Counted from the first letter of the stretch, positions 1 to 14,000 are shown. The stretch is 64,000 nt of DNA from Nemertoderma westbladi (GCA_032718475.1 JAUCBJ010006988.1:124001-188000); one strand, 5' to 3'. Translations and numbers: made by a program. Notes: generated by a model not told the origin, from the letters alone.

Positions 1-2498
1 CTGTATACAAATGTCCTTGAAAATGGCGAATCCAGCGCTGTCTAACTTCTCAGCAGCTGAGTTTCTTAGGCTGAGCTTAGTCAAAGCGCGGTCCTTGAAC
101 TGACTATCAACGTTACGGAACAGAGTCAGAAAGCGCCTAAAACATTCAAATCGGATGAATTTATTGTGTTCATCTAGCTTGGCGAGTTTGGTTCCAAGTA
201 ACAAGGGATGAGCGCGTATGGTGCGACTGCACACATCGGCTAGCCAACCGGCAAGTGCGGCGTTCTCGAAGATAGTGTATATAGCTAATGAGGAACGAAG
301 TGGAACACTCATGAAGCTATAAACGACGCCAGGTGCAGTTAATGGTCCGTCGAAGTATAATCGAGAATAATGATCTCCATATACTTGTTGATAGTTGATA
401 GGGTTTCCGACTTTGAAATTCCATCCATATTCTTGAAAGGCAAGATGTCCGATGGAGGTTCGTTGGACTTTATTGATGCCGCTGGATGTATTGGCATACA
501 TAGTTCGGAAGAAACCTCGGCCTTCTGCCCAGGGAGCAATCAGCTGGGTGTCTACGAAAGGATATGGGATATTCTCCATGTTCCTAAAGTCATTCTGGAG
601 ATCTCCATAAACAGCTGAGCCGATTTTAAGGATTCTTTCGTTGAACAACATCTCGAGCACTGGCTGGGGTAACATCGATCCATCCATACCCATGGCCAGT
701 TTGCGCTCGGTATCGGTGACGTAACGCTATGCGAGTTCGAATTGTCCATGTCGGAGTTTCTTTTGGATCTCGGTGAGAGTCTCAAAAGAATAATCGATCA
801 CGTCGGAACACGCTCGGGTAAACACATGGGTAGAACCAGCTAGTCCACGTATGTGTATCATCCGCGTAGTTCCCAGCTCTCCAACCGGAACGCCGGTTTC
901 ACCATATAATATTGAGTTAGATTGACGTAATAAGGATGGTCTTTGATCCCATAAAATGAGTTCGGTAAAGGTGTAGCGCGTAGGTTGACCTCGTGTACCA
1001 TACGACGGACAAGATCCGCTCGATTGTCCGGAGGTTCAACGAGTATACCGTCGACACGAGCGGCCTCAATTGGCGGACGTTGTAACATAGGAGCGTCAGT
1101 GATAAGATCTCGAGATCTTAGGTTGATATCAACCAGTTGGGGTTGTACCGTGGCGAAGAGTTTGTCTCCGAAATGGGGAACTATCGAGGGATGAATGATG
1201 GTTTTGGAATAGAGATCAGTCATAAGGATTTGAGCTTCTGGTTGGGCTAAAGCTGCTTCTTCTCTCTCGTCCATTTCGATGTGCTTCTCCTCGAGCTGAT
1301 TTTCCTCCGCTTTTCGTTGGAAGCGTTCATCTAAAAACTCTTGTAGAGAGTTTTGCCGAATAGCATCTAACGCGTTTCGTACAACGCTCTCCTCCACCTC
1401 GGTGACGGGTTGTATCGGGGTTAAACCGGGACGATTATACGGGTTGAACGGCGATATTAAATGTCAGCGTCCCAATCCGGCTAGATTGGATGGGCGAATA
1501 TCTAGAGAGCCCACTACCGGAGTGCCACCGATTAATTGTTCGGGTAACACTAGATCTTTGAACAGTGAGTACAGTTCAGGGGGATCCGTTATACTATTAG
1601 GATCAAGAGTCTGAGGTCTCACTAGGGAATGAGGAGGTCTGAGCGAGTATTCCGGAACTCTGATCATCGGTTTATTTAAGGATCGTTTGAGTCGAGCGAG
1701 CGTAGGTGACACGTCGAACAAGTTTTGCTCCAAACTCCCGTAAGTATAGCGAGTAAAGCTGTGTTTAGCGCAACGTCTCCGCGGATGTTTATGTCTTTCC
1801 GTTTGTTGGTTGGGTCTAGGGCATTCATCGCAATAATACCAAAGACGGACGTCTTGTAGGGGAAACGATGGTGATCTTTCTCCAGTTTCACAATATTCCT
1901 CCATCTGTTCGAAGCTATCTGGTACAACAGGTAGCGGTCGATCGGCGGTAAGATACATCATAGTGAAATAGAGTCATTTGAGTTCTATCATAGGGTCATG
2001 ATGTATACCTTGAGGATATCGAGTTTCTAGATTTTGTTGACTGGCTACATTGAGATATGTTTCTCTCAAGAATTCCAGATATTCGTTGAAGTCACTGCGT
2101 TTATCCGGCTCTTCAACGTCTTCTCTTTCGAGTCGGTTTCGAATAGAATTTTCGTGTTTGATTCTCAGTTTATCGTTCCGACTCCGCTGGGTATGATATT
2201 TAAATAGGATCATTTCCCTTTCGGTGTCTACATCGTCCGTATCGTGTAAATCGATAGGATTACCAGTAGTTAAGAAGTCCATATACGTACCATTACGATG
2301 CGTATAGCGAGCGGTGAATTTTCTATAGTCCAATTCACGCGTGAGCTGTTCCTTTGACATTGGCGGTTCGATATAACGGCCATCGTCCTCCGTAGTGGGT
2401 TGACTAGCGTCACCGCTTATTAAACTATCAACAAACGCTTGCAATGGTAGGGTATATCGCTCCCTGATACCAATATCATATTCTATCAACTCAGTCAT
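1..2498 (-). pseudogene. Long degraded unrecognised coding region, runs off left edge
   Basis: On the minus strand one reading frame runs from an ATG at 2496-2498 down to about position 870. It is broken only by two TGA codons, near 1974 and 1464. Coding-like sequence then continues in another frame to base 1, with one TAG at 727-729, so a frameshift lies near 860-960. Together this is more than 800 codons of plausible protein. I do not recognise the family. Visible traits are an acidic, charged N-terminal third, a Cys/His cluster (CDEC, then HKH, then C-A-K-H) near 1790-1870 that could bind a metal, and a Glu/Arg-rich helical stretch near 1250-1390. There are no transmembrane segments or retroelement motifs. 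It starts 56 bp beyond the 3' end of BEL copy A and is absent beside copy B, so it is flanking DNA. It could be a host gene, a DNA-transposon gene or a remnant of an integrated DNA virus. No assignment is made. Confidence 0.5.
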
Positions 2499-2553
2499 AG
2501 CTGCTATATGAGTTTATCGATATTATAATTAATTATATTTAGGCTAGCGGTCG

Positions 2554-4225
2554 TCGCTGCCTCCCCCTCAATGCCCCCGGACAGCGCAAGATCCTCAGCG
2601 CTGATGTACTGTCATCGCTGTGCCTCTCGCCAATGTAGTAGCTACACAATGACAACAATAACCGGCGAGAGTCACTCCACTGTCCGTCCCAAGGGCTTAG
2701 AATTACTTCAGGTTCTTGCTACAGAGGTAGGGCAACTTTCACAACTGCGACTCGCTACTGTAAACACACTTTAGTAGTAACATTCACCTATAAATGCACA
2801 AATTCCACACAACTGTCACACATTGTACACATTCGGGCCATTTGTCCGTTAGTCAAGTGCCTGCCATGTTATTATTATGTATCCCTGGATACTAGCAGTG
2901 TGCCATTTATTCCGTATGCTATTCAATGGGGCAATCTTTCTATTGTTCTTTTAACTCGCTTCTAATTCTAGCGTGGTTGTTGCTATGGTGACATTATGGA
3001 AAGCTAGCAGTAGAATTAGGGTAATTCTCATGCATACAGATCTGGGATGCTATTTAATAGTAATTCTTTAATTGTCAATATTCCCCTTTATACAAGATTT
3101 TATGAATTTTATCGGCTATTGACTATATATTGAAAATTCTCGCACACTAATATACTTAATAGGGTGAATCTCTGCTCCCATGATCTATCAATTAATGGAA
3201 TTTTGGGAATGTTATAAATTGTATAAAATAACAATTTATCAATTTCATGAGAGGATATGAATTTAAATTTATTCCCGTAAATTTTATTATTTAATATTAA
3301 AATAGACACAATTTTCTTCCAGAACATGTCTGGGGACTAGGATCCTTAATTCTAGGAAATTGGTCTTTTTAAGAGTATCGGTAAGTACTACGATATCTTA
3401 ATCGACTAGAATTTTAAAGGATCTGAATTTTAACAGATTTTGGATTTCTAGATTTTCTTGGTTTACAAACTCCTTAGAGTAGATTTGTCTGTTTTTTACT
3501 CTATTATAACATTTGTTTTAATAGATTTTATAAATATTTATTAAATATTTAATATTTAAGATGGGCACCGATTTATTCCAGAACATGTCTGGGGACGTTA
3601 ACCACTGATTCTAGAATTTTGTCTTTCAAGTATATCGGTGGGTGCCGCGATATCTTAATCTACTAGAATTGCAGATGGTCAAAGGGTTTAACAGATTTAT
3701 TTTGCATTTTACGCTACTGTTAAATGGACATCATTCTACTATATGTATTATTTAATATACGGTATGAGAGCAATATTGCAAGAAGCAATGTCAGTGAGAA
3801 GAGGCAAGTCGTTTCCAAGGTCTACCCAGAGTTTGGTTTAGCTGAGACACGAGGATCTGAACTTTGCATTCCTAATACTCTACTTACCAATAATACTTGA
3901 GTATAGTAGGGGCAGTATTTTGTACTTTAATAAGTACAGACATTTAATCTTACTGTAGTCCATGTATTTATAATATGATACGGACAGTAAGGAAAGAGAA
4001 AATAATTATTTCTCGCCGTTACACTAAATATAATGCTAAGTATTTAAGTAATAAACACGAATATATATATTGCACTAATCTACTAAATAATCGTTAAAAT
4101 AATATTCTACTAAATAAAATTAAAGAAAACGATTATAATAAAATTACATAATAATACATACATAAATATAAAAATAATAAAAAAAAAAATAAAATAAGGT
4201 AGTCACACACCCACTCCAGATGCTG
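2554..4225 (-). other. 3' non-coding tail of BEL copy A
   Basis: AT-rich, no coding potential. It aligns end to end, in reverse orientation, with 35344-36921 of copy B. It holds two related segments about 255 bp apart, each with a 15-base hairpin (CCAGA stem, 5-base loop, TCTGG) at 3319-3333 and 3578-3592. On the element strand the hairpin is followed directly by AATAAA or a one-base variant. The tail ends at a terminus shared with copy B (ggcagcga on the element strand). Confidence 0.7.
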
Positions 4226-5173
4226 TTACGTTGGGGAGTCCCTTGATGTTTGTTGGATTAGGGAGGTGGTCGTGGGAAGAGTATTTTGCCTTCCATAGTT
4301 TCCGGATAGTTCTCTGTCTCTTTCCAGTAAACATAAACGACCAACTGGGCGATTGAGTTGTTGTGTTTCGAATACAATTCCAGGTTTCTTAAAGTTAAGT
4401 CGAATGACGACGAGTTCTACCGATCGCACTAAACCATCATCGGATATATGAGTCTCGATGATACGACCTATCTGCCACCGCTTACGTGGAAGATCTGATT
4501 CCACAATAAGGACTATGTCTCCGGCGCTGACGTTTTCTTGCTGCGCAAACCACTTGGTTCGAAGTTGTAGCGTAGGCAGATAATGTTTTTCGAAATGGTC
4601 AGCAAAACGACGGGATAATAACTGAATAAGTTGCCAAGTTTGTCGGCAGTATTTGTCTCCGTCCGTGATTTCCGATTGTGGGAGCATGGCTACAGGTTTC
4701 TTCAGTAGGAAATGCGTGGGTGTTAGAGCTTCTAGGGAGTCGGGACTCAATGAGACTGGCATAAGCGGTCTCTCGTTAAGATAGGTGGCGATTTCTTCCA
4801 TTAACGTCCGCAATAGTTCGTCGGTGAGATACGCGCGGCAAGGCACTATAAAGTAAAATGCGGTCTTCACGCTCCTTATTAATCTCTCCCAACTTCCTCC
4901 CCACCAAGGGGCGTCGGCGGCGTTGAAGGTCCAGCTAGATGCTGTTACCCTTAGCTGATCGGCCACCTGTCTTTGGTTCCAATCTTTAATGTAAGCTTTG
5001 ATCTCGTTATTGGCACCAATAAAGTTCATTCCCTTATCAGATCTCATTGTGTTGCTAGTTCCAAAGCGAGCGATCTGTCGGCGTAAACTCAGTATGAAGC
5101 TGTTGGTAGATAGATCGTTCACCATATCTAGATGGATCGCTCTACAAGTCATACAGAAAAGATGACACACCAT
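4226..5173 (-). pseudogene. BEL copy A integrase core and C-terminal domain
   Basis: C-terminal part of the BEL/Pao polyprotein. It carries the later part of the integrase core: the SDKGMNF motif (second catalytic Asp) and GGSWERLI (catalytic Glu). A DUF5641-like tail follows, with KWFAQQENVSAGD and PRKRWQIG, as is usual at the end of Pao-type polyproteins. The upstream half of the core, with the first Asp (GVDLFGPI), is in the neighbouring frame, because about one base is missing near 5160 relative to copy B. The fragment is otherwise open to the normal stop at 4226. Confidence 0.8.
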
Positions 5174-7959
5174 CGCTTGACTATAGTCCTAGCACGATAT
5201 ACTTCAATAGGGCCAAATAAATCCACACCAGTATTAGTAAAGGGTGGTTCATAAAAGCTTACTCGTTCCCTAGGTAATTCTGCCTCTCGCTGTGTTAAAG
5301 GCCTACTGAATGCTTTCCTACAGGGTATACAGTTCCTAAGAACTTGGTTCAGAGCTCTACGGGGCTTATGGAAATAATAGCGAGTTCGAATTTCGCTAAG
5401 AACTCGTTCTCTACCAGCATAGTAAAGCCTACTGTGAACATCTACAATCATCTTGATTTGTATTTCAAGATTTCTAATGAGTATGGGAAACTTAGTGTCA
5501 AAGGATAATGGAGCATTAGTTAGTCTCCCTCCAACACGTATTAACCCATCTATCATTGTGCTAGAGAAACGATCCCTTAAGCGCATCTGTGGATTTCTCA
5601 ACAACAGGAAATACTTATCGGAATCTTCATAGCATTGCAGGAGTCTCAGTATCTGCTTATTGGTTTCTTCATGCTCTTGATAACTGATCTTCTCCGTCAG
5701 AAACCTATCCGACACTTTGTAAGTGGGAAGATCTTTAATAGCATGGACCTGTTCGGATATCATCTGAGCAGTAACATTAGCGATCTTCGTCCTGGAATAG
5801 TGATGGTGGAAGCATCTTTTCAGATACACGACAGCCTTACAAAGCCGATTCCAGGAGTTATAATGATTTATCGCTCTCTGCAGGAGAGGTGAGAGTCCCT
5901 GCGAGATGTCTGGTGTTCCAGATCTCCAGTCTCTCTCTCTGATCTCCACAACAGATCGGTTCGAGGTGGGGGAGTTTAGATCCACAGCGTCGTCCCTGGC
6001 AATCTGTAGTACAGACAGATCTATCACGGGTTTAAATAACCTTGATTTACTCGTCCGGGTTTTAGGTTTGACTTTCTCCACTCCCTTGGCTTGTCTAATC
6101 TCAGCCGTGGTGAGATGAGTAGGCCATTCATCCTCTTCTTTACTTAGGAAGTCGGGTCCACCTAACCAGTCAGGAGTATCTATCAGTTCTTGAGGAGTTG
6201 CTCCTCTGGAGGCGATGTCGGCTGGATTAATCGTCCCAGGGCAATGTCTCCATTGATCTACATTAGAGCGACTAAGTATAATGGCTACTCTGTTGGTAAC
6301 GAAGACGCTGAACTGACAGACTTCATTGTTTATATACTCCAAAACGAGTAAAGCATCAGTCCAATAGACAGTTTTCTCCAGTGGATAGTCGATCTGTTCT
6401 GTTACATTCCGGCCGATGGCTGTAGTGTATAGAGCCGCCTTTAACTCCGCTCGAGGAGCTCGTAGTTTATTGTTTATCAAGGCCTTAGAGGTGACCAAGG
6501 CAACTTTGATTCCATCTGGAGTTTCAACCCTCAGGTAGGCTACTATACCTATTCCCATATCGCTGGCGTCTCCAAACACATGGAGTTGATAGGAATACGT
6601 GGGGAGAACATGACCAAAATATGAACGGGAAATCGTAAAGTTCTCGATGGACGGTAGAGAATCTTCCCATTCCATCCACTTCTTTAGTAGTTCTCCCTTA
6701 AGTGGATCATCCCACGAGTGGTTTTCAAGCCACATTTGTTGCACTAAGCTCTGAGCAACCAATATAACTGGACTAATAAATCCCAATGGATCGAAATAAG
6801 TGCTCAGGATACTTAGACAAATCCGTTTAGTTCTAACTGGATTATCTCGCTGTTTTAACTGGAAAAACTAGATATCTCTCTCCGTGTCCCATTTTAAACC
6901 AAGTGTTTTGGTTTCCGGAAGATCGTCCTTGATGAGGTCCAGATCTTTAACACCTCGGTCTTCTACCGGGATCGATTCCAGAAACTCACGGGAGTTACTG
7001 GTGAATTTGGTTAGTCGAAATCCACCGCGTTGCAAGCACTCTACCATTCCCTTGGCAACATCAATGGCTTCTTCCACTGATGCGAGGGACTTTAAATTGT
7101 CGTCCATGTATATATCCCGTTTGATGTTGTCAATAACCGCTTTAGAGAAGGCGTCTCGGTTGTCATCAGCAGTGGTACGCACTACTGAACAAGCGTTCGA
7201 GGGGCTCGAGATAATCCCGAAAGCCTAGATGGTCATCCAGTACTCCACCGGTTTTAGGTTGAGATCTCCTTCAGGCCACCACAGAAATCGTAGGCTGTGT
7301 CGATCCCTATCCAGCGCCTTGACTTGTAAGAACATGCCTTCTATATCCGAAGCGAAAGTGATAGAATATTGCCGTAATCTTAATAGTATTCCCAACAGTG
7401 ATTGAAGTAAGTTGGGTCCCGGCAACAATTCGGAGTTCAGGGATTGACCCATGTAAAGGGCGGAGCCGTCGAACACTACCCGGACTTCGTTGGGTTTACC
7501 TGGTTTGGGAACGTAATGATGTGTTAGATAATACGTTCTCTCTGTTATGGGTGTTTCTTCCGGTACTCGCTCCGCGTATCCCTTATCGATAAATTTCTTC
7601 AGCTGGGTTTTATACATTTCCCTGGCTGAAACATTGGCCGTAAGACGCCGATGTAGTTGCGCGATTCTCTTTTCCACTAAAGGTCGGTTATTTATAAAGT
7701 TGGGTTCTCGCCGTCGGAACGGAAGACCAATCTCATAGCAACCTTTATCTTTTAGAAAACGGGTAGTCGTTTCCTGAATCTGCTTGGCTCTCTCTTCCTC
7801 GACGGACAAGGCCTTGTCATAGGAAATAGGCTCTACGGCTCGATAGGAGGTCGATTGTATTTTCCTCGTCATATAATTGGGTGATATCGTCATTGTCTGA
7901 GGAGTATGGTGTTCCCTCAGTTGTGGTTTCTCCATCACTGATTTCATCTTCCCATTCAC
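5149..7959 (-). pseudogene. BEL copy A reverse transcriptase, RNase H-like region, integrase N-terminus
   Basis: One minus-strand frame across this span, interrupted by TAG stops near 7227 (where copies B and C have CAG) and 6870 (where they have CTG). The order is a linker, the palm motif VVFDGSA, the FASDIEGMF block, the YMDD catalytic motif at 7099-7110, an RNase H-like segment with DASDMGIG, and the integrase zinc-binding H-H/C-I-P-C module. It ends in the first half of the DDE core (GVDLFGPI). About 170 bp of linker present in copy C is missing near 7850. Arrangement and motifs are those of BEL/Pao pol. The product would be non-functional as it stands. Confidence 0.85.
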
Positions 7960-8014
7960 TCACCTGATGTAACCTGTCATTAGGGAGTCTTTCCATTAGG
8001 GTTCTACGGGAAGG

Positions 8015-8500
8015 TCAAGTGAAGTACCAACCTACTCTCGTTCTTCCCGCGTAAGTTTGTAATGGTTGCGGTCGAGCAGGCCGTTTTTCTAAGGTCTCAA
8101 GCGTTTCGTGCGCGTTTTGGCCAATTAATATCTGAACCCCTGGGTAATCGGTGTTGAATCTAGGGATATCATGTTGCTGGGTAAAATGGTCTTCATCCCA
8201 GTTGTAAGGTTCCACTTGGCTGGTAGCAAAGTTCTTTATCGACACCATTTTTACTGACCTTATGCTACGTTCTCCTAGTTCATCCTGGGGAGTGGGCAAC
8301 GCACCCACGTAGTAATCTGTAGCTACTGTGGATTTCCAAACCTGCATAATTCCTGAAAGGTTCAACTTAGTTCGGAACTTAGGTTGTCCAGCAAAGATGT
8401 CTTCGGCTAGTTCTTTGTCGATGAATGTACCTGTGCTGCCGGAGTCAAGGAGGGCGTTTACTATGAGACTCTTCCCTAGCCCATGGACTCTCAGCTGCAC
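8015..8500 (-). pseudogene. BEL copy A aspartic protease domain
   Basis: Retropepsin-type domain (DUF1758-like) with the active-site motif DSGSTG encoded at 8429-8446, preceded by a hydrophobic strand (IVNALL), as expected for a dimeric retroviral protease. The domain is open through to GWYFT. Its link to gag is broken: about 55 bp present in copy C just upstream is absent here, so gag and protease lie in different frames. It would cleave the Gag-Pol polyprotein in an intact element. Copy B lacks this domain altogether. Confidence 0.82.
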
Positions 8501-10497
8501 AACAGTTGTCGGTCTGGAATAGTCAGTCGAGGCTCTTCATTTTCGGTTTCAGTCTCATACGTAAGTGCTCGATACACTGCGGTGTTTATCATATAACAGG
8601 ATTCGTTTTCGTCGGAGAATTCGTCCGTGTAGAATCCTTCCATCTCAGAGCTGTGGTCAGTGTCATTCACATCACTGAATTGGACATGTAGTTCGGGCTC
8701 ACTCACCTGACTCGTGTGGGTTCTGTCAAATTCTATGTGCACCAAGATATGATGTTTCGCGCCGCACTTAGCACACCTCGCATCTGAGTAACAGGTCCGC
8801 CGTTGGTGTCCTTGTCTGAGACAATTATAACACAACCGCTTATCCCACATGACATCACGTCTATCCTTTAGGGATTTCTTCAAGAATTCATCACACCCAC
8901 TCAAGCGATGGGGCCCGTCGCACAATGCACATTTGGGTTTGATGTTACTTACTTTAACCTGTGTGGTATTGTGCACAGTTGTTCTTTCCTCGGGTTTTCT
9001 TCCATGAATTCTCTTAGGAGACGTTGGAGGAGTTGTTACCTGTTCTCTCCCATCACTGGTTCGAGACTTAAATTTACTTACGTCTTTTCTCGTTTTATTG
9101 ACATAATAAGATCTTTCCGTGTCTTTCCCGCTGTTCTCCTCGTAGGAGGTTTGGCTTTCGCCGTCGTCTGTATAACACACTGGTGTTACCTTTCTCCTAG
9201 AAACGGGTTTTTCACTCACCTTATTTTCCGGTGTCTTCTCTCGGGACTGCTTTAGGAGCTGTAATCTTACCTCTCCATTTAAGAATGACATGAGATCAGC
9301 CATGGTAGGGTCCCTTTGTTGCTGGTCCATCATAGAGAACGCTTTTGTCCCAACGAGTACCTACTCCACCCTTTGGCAAAGTAGATGCTACAGCTCCAAC
9401 AACCATGGAACTCTGATATTCATGAGACTTACCTAACCAATCTAGTTGTCTACAGATCTCCTGAATCTCATCGGAAAACTCTATAATCCCGCTGTTAAGG
9501 AACTTTCTGGGTGCTACTAATTTCGCATACAAATACGTAGCTATGTTAGTCCTATTGCCATACATACCTGATGTTTAGTGTATCCCAAACTTGTCTTAAT
9601 CCATCTGGATGTCCAATAAACTTTAACGCCATTAACTTGGGAGGTCCTTCCAAGCACTCGATGAGGAATCTAAGTTTCTCTCCGTTGGATAGTACAGAGT
9701 TCTGTATGTTATCTTTATAATATTCATTAAAAGGTAACCATTTCATCTCATCTCCATTGAACTTGACGACCTCTCCCACCTTTACCGCTTGACGGGCTTC
9801 AGTTCTAGCCATTTGACGCGTAAAACTTTCTTGGGCCATCGTATTATATAATATCCAGTTATCGGTATATAAATTTCTCGGATTATGATCAGGTCTATAT
9901 GGAATATCATTATCAACAGGTTTATAATTACCCTTAATAGGGTTTACTATAGGAGTTTCTACTTCACTAGCAGTATAGATGCGTGTAGGCTCCACACCTT
10001 GCGCATGAAATACTTCAGACCTAACAGGTTGACACATTGTTACAGGGGGTGGTGGTATACCCATTTGTATATTTACTATTGTACTTTGTATTTTATATTT
10101 ATCGCGCTCTAAAGCGATACTGTGCTGATACTTCTTTCAACTCTAACCTATTCTCTCTCACTGTTCCCTTTAACTGCTGAACAGTCCCTTCTAACTCTCA
10201 GACCTGATGGGAAGAAAGTCTTTTGTATTTTTCCAGCTGCCCAAGCAGGCAACTCATCCCCTGCCTTCCCTCATCCACCCACTCGACCGCTGCTGCGGGA
10301 GCCGCCAATGTGGGTGACGCGTGGGGACGACGGGAGACAAGTCATTTATGTCTTGCTCGGCGTCCAGGACTGGATGTGGTTCCGGGGCTTGTCTACTGGG
10401 CACAGGTAATTTAGTACTGTGCAAAGGGAATTTAGAGTTAGGTTCTGGAAGTACAGGTGTCTCTATCACAGAGGTAGTGGCTTCGAGGACAGGCCTA

Positions 10498-10498
<1 letters not shown>
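8491..10498 (-). pseudogene. BEL copy A gag, 3' half (DUF1759-like domain and zinc knuckles)
   Basis: Continuation of copy A gag after the LINE insertion. Readable in order are: a proline-rich linker (10254-10469); a DUF1759-like region at about 9552-9840 (FNGDEMKWLPFNEYY, then LIECLEGPPKLMALKF); a second part at 9296-9565; and a basic linker with Cys/His knuckles at 8750-8930, including C-Y-N-C-x4-H-x4-C. The segments sit in two or three frames (breaks near 9555 and 9330), so gag is not translatable. The role in an intact element is particle assembly and RNA binding. Confidence 0.8.

Positions 10499-10525
<27 letters not shown>
10499..10525 (-). other. Poly(A) tail of the nested LINE
   Basis: 27 consecutive T on the plus strand, joined directly to BEL gag sequence (attaggcct). 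It marks the 3' end of the minus-strand LINE and shows insertion by target-primed reverse transcription. Confidence 0.85.
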
Positions 10526-10530
<5 letters not shown>

Positions 10531-11097
10531 ATATTAATCCAAATAAATGGAGCAATTGGGCAACAACCTCTAAAGCTTATAAAAGCCCTCTTGCCGATTA
10601 ATTACATATTTATGTTTATTGCACCACGGACAGAGATAGATGTTAAATGAAACAAAAGCACACTTTGTTATCCACTGTACGTGATACACATCACACACAC
10701 CAAACGCACCACACGCACAAAAGTACCACAGTCACAAACGCACCCAAACCAAAAAAATGAGATTAGGGCATCAAAAGTAAACCAGCCCTGACCATTGCTA
10801 GTACCATTAATCAGATCGAAATTTATTGTTAAATTCAGAAGTTATGAACGAGTAGTGTGTAAAATAAGTAAAAATTAAGATTAAAAGATAGGTGTTGCAA
10901 TCCGCAAGATATAAAAGTTTAAAGGGGCAAATATTTGGAAGAATAAGTAAACCACTAACAAAAATTAAAAAGACTAAATTCTAGAATTGTTTTGCACTTT
11001 ATTATACATATGTTGTTCTGTTCCACTATGTTATTACTGTAATTTAAAACCTGAAAGAGAAAACCAGTGGTATGTTGAAACGGATGTACAGACTACC

Positions 11098-14000
11098 CTA
11101 ATAGCCGAGACTGTTAAATCGACCTGTATTGAATACGAATATTGTAATTACATCGATAAGGGCGACCGCCTTGTCGCGCAGCGCTGTTGTGGAGACTGGG
11201 TGACTGTCAGGTCCGTGTGGTGGGCCAAATAAGATAGTGGTAAGTGTTGGTCTTAGTCCTAAAGCCGAACTAGCTGCATGCAATATAATATGGTGAGAAT
11301 GAAATAGTGGGCATTCCATAAAGTAGTGGAAAACGTCCTCCCGTTGATGGCCACAGGAACATGATTTGACGGTTTGGACATGATTGGAGTAAAGGTCAGA
11401 GTTCAGAGATGAGCAATTACATCTCAGTCTGGCAAGTAAGCCGTTTATAGTTGGAGACCCAAGGGAGTAATAGGGAGGGATTGGATACAGAGAACAAAAT
11501 ATAGGCAATACACTTTGCTTAAAAGTTGTGATAGAGTCTGCGGACTGCTTATCTGTAGGAAGACTGTTCCAGAGACGAACGACGGAAGGCAAGAATGAGT
11601 CTCTGTAAAAGTTTCTGCGTGCCATTGGCGGACGAATGTTGCCAGAGTTACGGGTGTCATAGACGCTGGTAGACCTTACAACAGGGGGAAGCATGTCTAG
11701 TAAGTGCTGTGGGGCGTGGCCAGACATCATTTTATAGAAAATACACAATTTCTGATAGTCCCGTCTTTGTTGAAGTGGACATAGACCAGACTCCTTGTAC
11801 AACTTGTTTGTGGGGCAAGATATTGTTAATCGACACACGATTCGAATTGCTTCCTTATTTAGGAGCTCCAACTCAGTTTTGAGTTCCTGAGAACAGTTGT
11901 CCCAAACGGCACCGCGTATTCCAGGTTTGAATGAACAAAAGATTTGTAAATGTTAATTAATGCGTCTCTACCAACTTTGTACTTAACAATTCTTAACATG
12001 TTTAACTTCTTGTTGGCAGCGACGAGCATTTTTGCAACCTGTGAATGCCATTTTAAGGAGGATGAGAAGATGAGGCCGAGATGCCTATGCTCTGAGACTT
12101 CTGGGATAGGAATACCGTTGAGAAATAAGGGGAGGTGATTTGGGTCGCGCGATTTGCGGTGAGAAAAAAGCATACACTCAGATTTAGCAGGGTTAAATTT
12201 GACCAACCATCTTGCTCCCCAATTGGAAATTGAGTTGAGATCCGCATTAAGTGCGGATGCGGCAAGGATACAATTCGACCTAGAGTTGACTTCTATGTAA
12301 AGAGCTGTGTCGTCAGCATAGAGACTAATATTACCAGTGACTACGTCTACTATGTCATTGATAAAAATCAAAAACAGTAACGGGCCCAACACAGAACCTT
12401 GTGGAACTCCAGCCAAGACCTTAACTCATGATGACTGTTGACCATTCACTACGACGCATTGAGAATTATCTTTTAAATAGTTATGAAGCCATTCAAGAAG
12501 CTTTCCTCCAATACCCATGTTTTCGATTTTATATAGAAGACTTTAGTGGTGGACTTTATCAAATGCTTTGCTAATATCCAGGAAAACTATGCGTACCTCT
12601 TTTCCTTTGTCTAAGGCATTAACAAGGGCGTTGTATAGAGAAATCAATTGGTAGATGGTCCCATCACCACTTTTAAAGCCAGACTGAAATTTTGAAATGT
12701 AATTTTTGACATGAGCAAAGATTGTTCTGTGGATGTAATGTTCAAACAGCTTGCCGAGGTTACTAGTAAGGGCCACAGGATGGAAGTTGTTGCAAATATC
12801 GTTTGGAATATTTTTTAGGAGTGGCAAAACATAACGCAATTTCCAGTTCTTCGGGTGAACCGCACTATCAAATATGAACTGGAACAGTTTAGAAAGGTGA
12901 TTTATGATTACAGGCATCCCGGCTTTAATCATTTTATTGGAAATCCCCTCAGCCGCACAGGTAGCACTGTCAGGGTCTAAAGTTTTTATGTCACACAGAA
13001 TTTCGGGCGTATGAAAGACAATCTCAGTTAACAAAGGTTCTGGAAAAGCAGTATGAGGCATAATGAAGTTTGATTCATCCAATGAATACTGGTCGATGAA
13101 AAAGTAGTTGAAGAGGTCTGCTTTCTCTTTTGGAGTGACAGCAACAACATTATTATAAGATATTGAGGGAATCTCCTGTTCTGGTACTTTCCCCAGCAGT
13201 TGTTTACAGATCGACCACCATTGTTTACTGGAAAATCTGGTTGAAATGAGTTTGCCCGACAGGTTTGAGAAATACTCCTTTTTTGCTTTACGGCATTCAA
13301 GAATGTACTTGTTTCTGGCTAGGCGGAAACTGGTCCAGGAGTTGTCATTGTTAGTAGATTTTGCTGTCCTGTGAACTCTGTCCTTTATACGAGAGAGGCG
13401 CCTTAACTTAGTGGTGTACCATGGCTTGTCGTTTGGGCATACAGTAATAATTTTGTTAGGAATGGAAGAACTCGCACAGAGCATAAATTTGTCAGTCCAT
13501 GCAGAGACAACTTTGTTAACTTCTGTATGCTCTAAGTAGACACTATCCCAGTCTGTTTCACTCAACAGATGCCTGAATTTTGAAAAATCCGCCTCCTTGT
13601 ACAGCCAAATGCGCCTGGTGTACGATGGGATGTTTCGAATGGGAAATTTATATGAGAAAGAGATAACACAATGATCACTTGTGCCATAAGGGCTAGATAC
13701 AACTATATTGGAAATTGAATCGGGAAGATTTGAAATAACAGATGACGGCGAAGTGCTGGTCAATTGTGTTATACGTGTTGGCTCCCTAATATGTTGGAAT
13801 AAACATTGGCGTGAAATAAAGGAAGTTATTTCACGACATTTTGATCGGTTTAAAAGGTCCTGGTTGAAGTCGCCCAAAATAAGTATTTCATTGAAACCTA
13901 AACTTTTTATTTCTGAAACCATCGAATTTGCTGCTTCCCAAAAAGAACTAGTACTGGTGTTGGGGCGATAGAATAGACCTATGGCGAGTTTTCTAGAACT

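Noticed and set aside
1-2498. Reassigned TGA codon (alternative genetic code)
   Set aside because: Two in-frame TGA codons looked suggestive, but TAG and a frameshift occur in the same region, and ordinary decay explains them. Cyclin C has no internal TGA.
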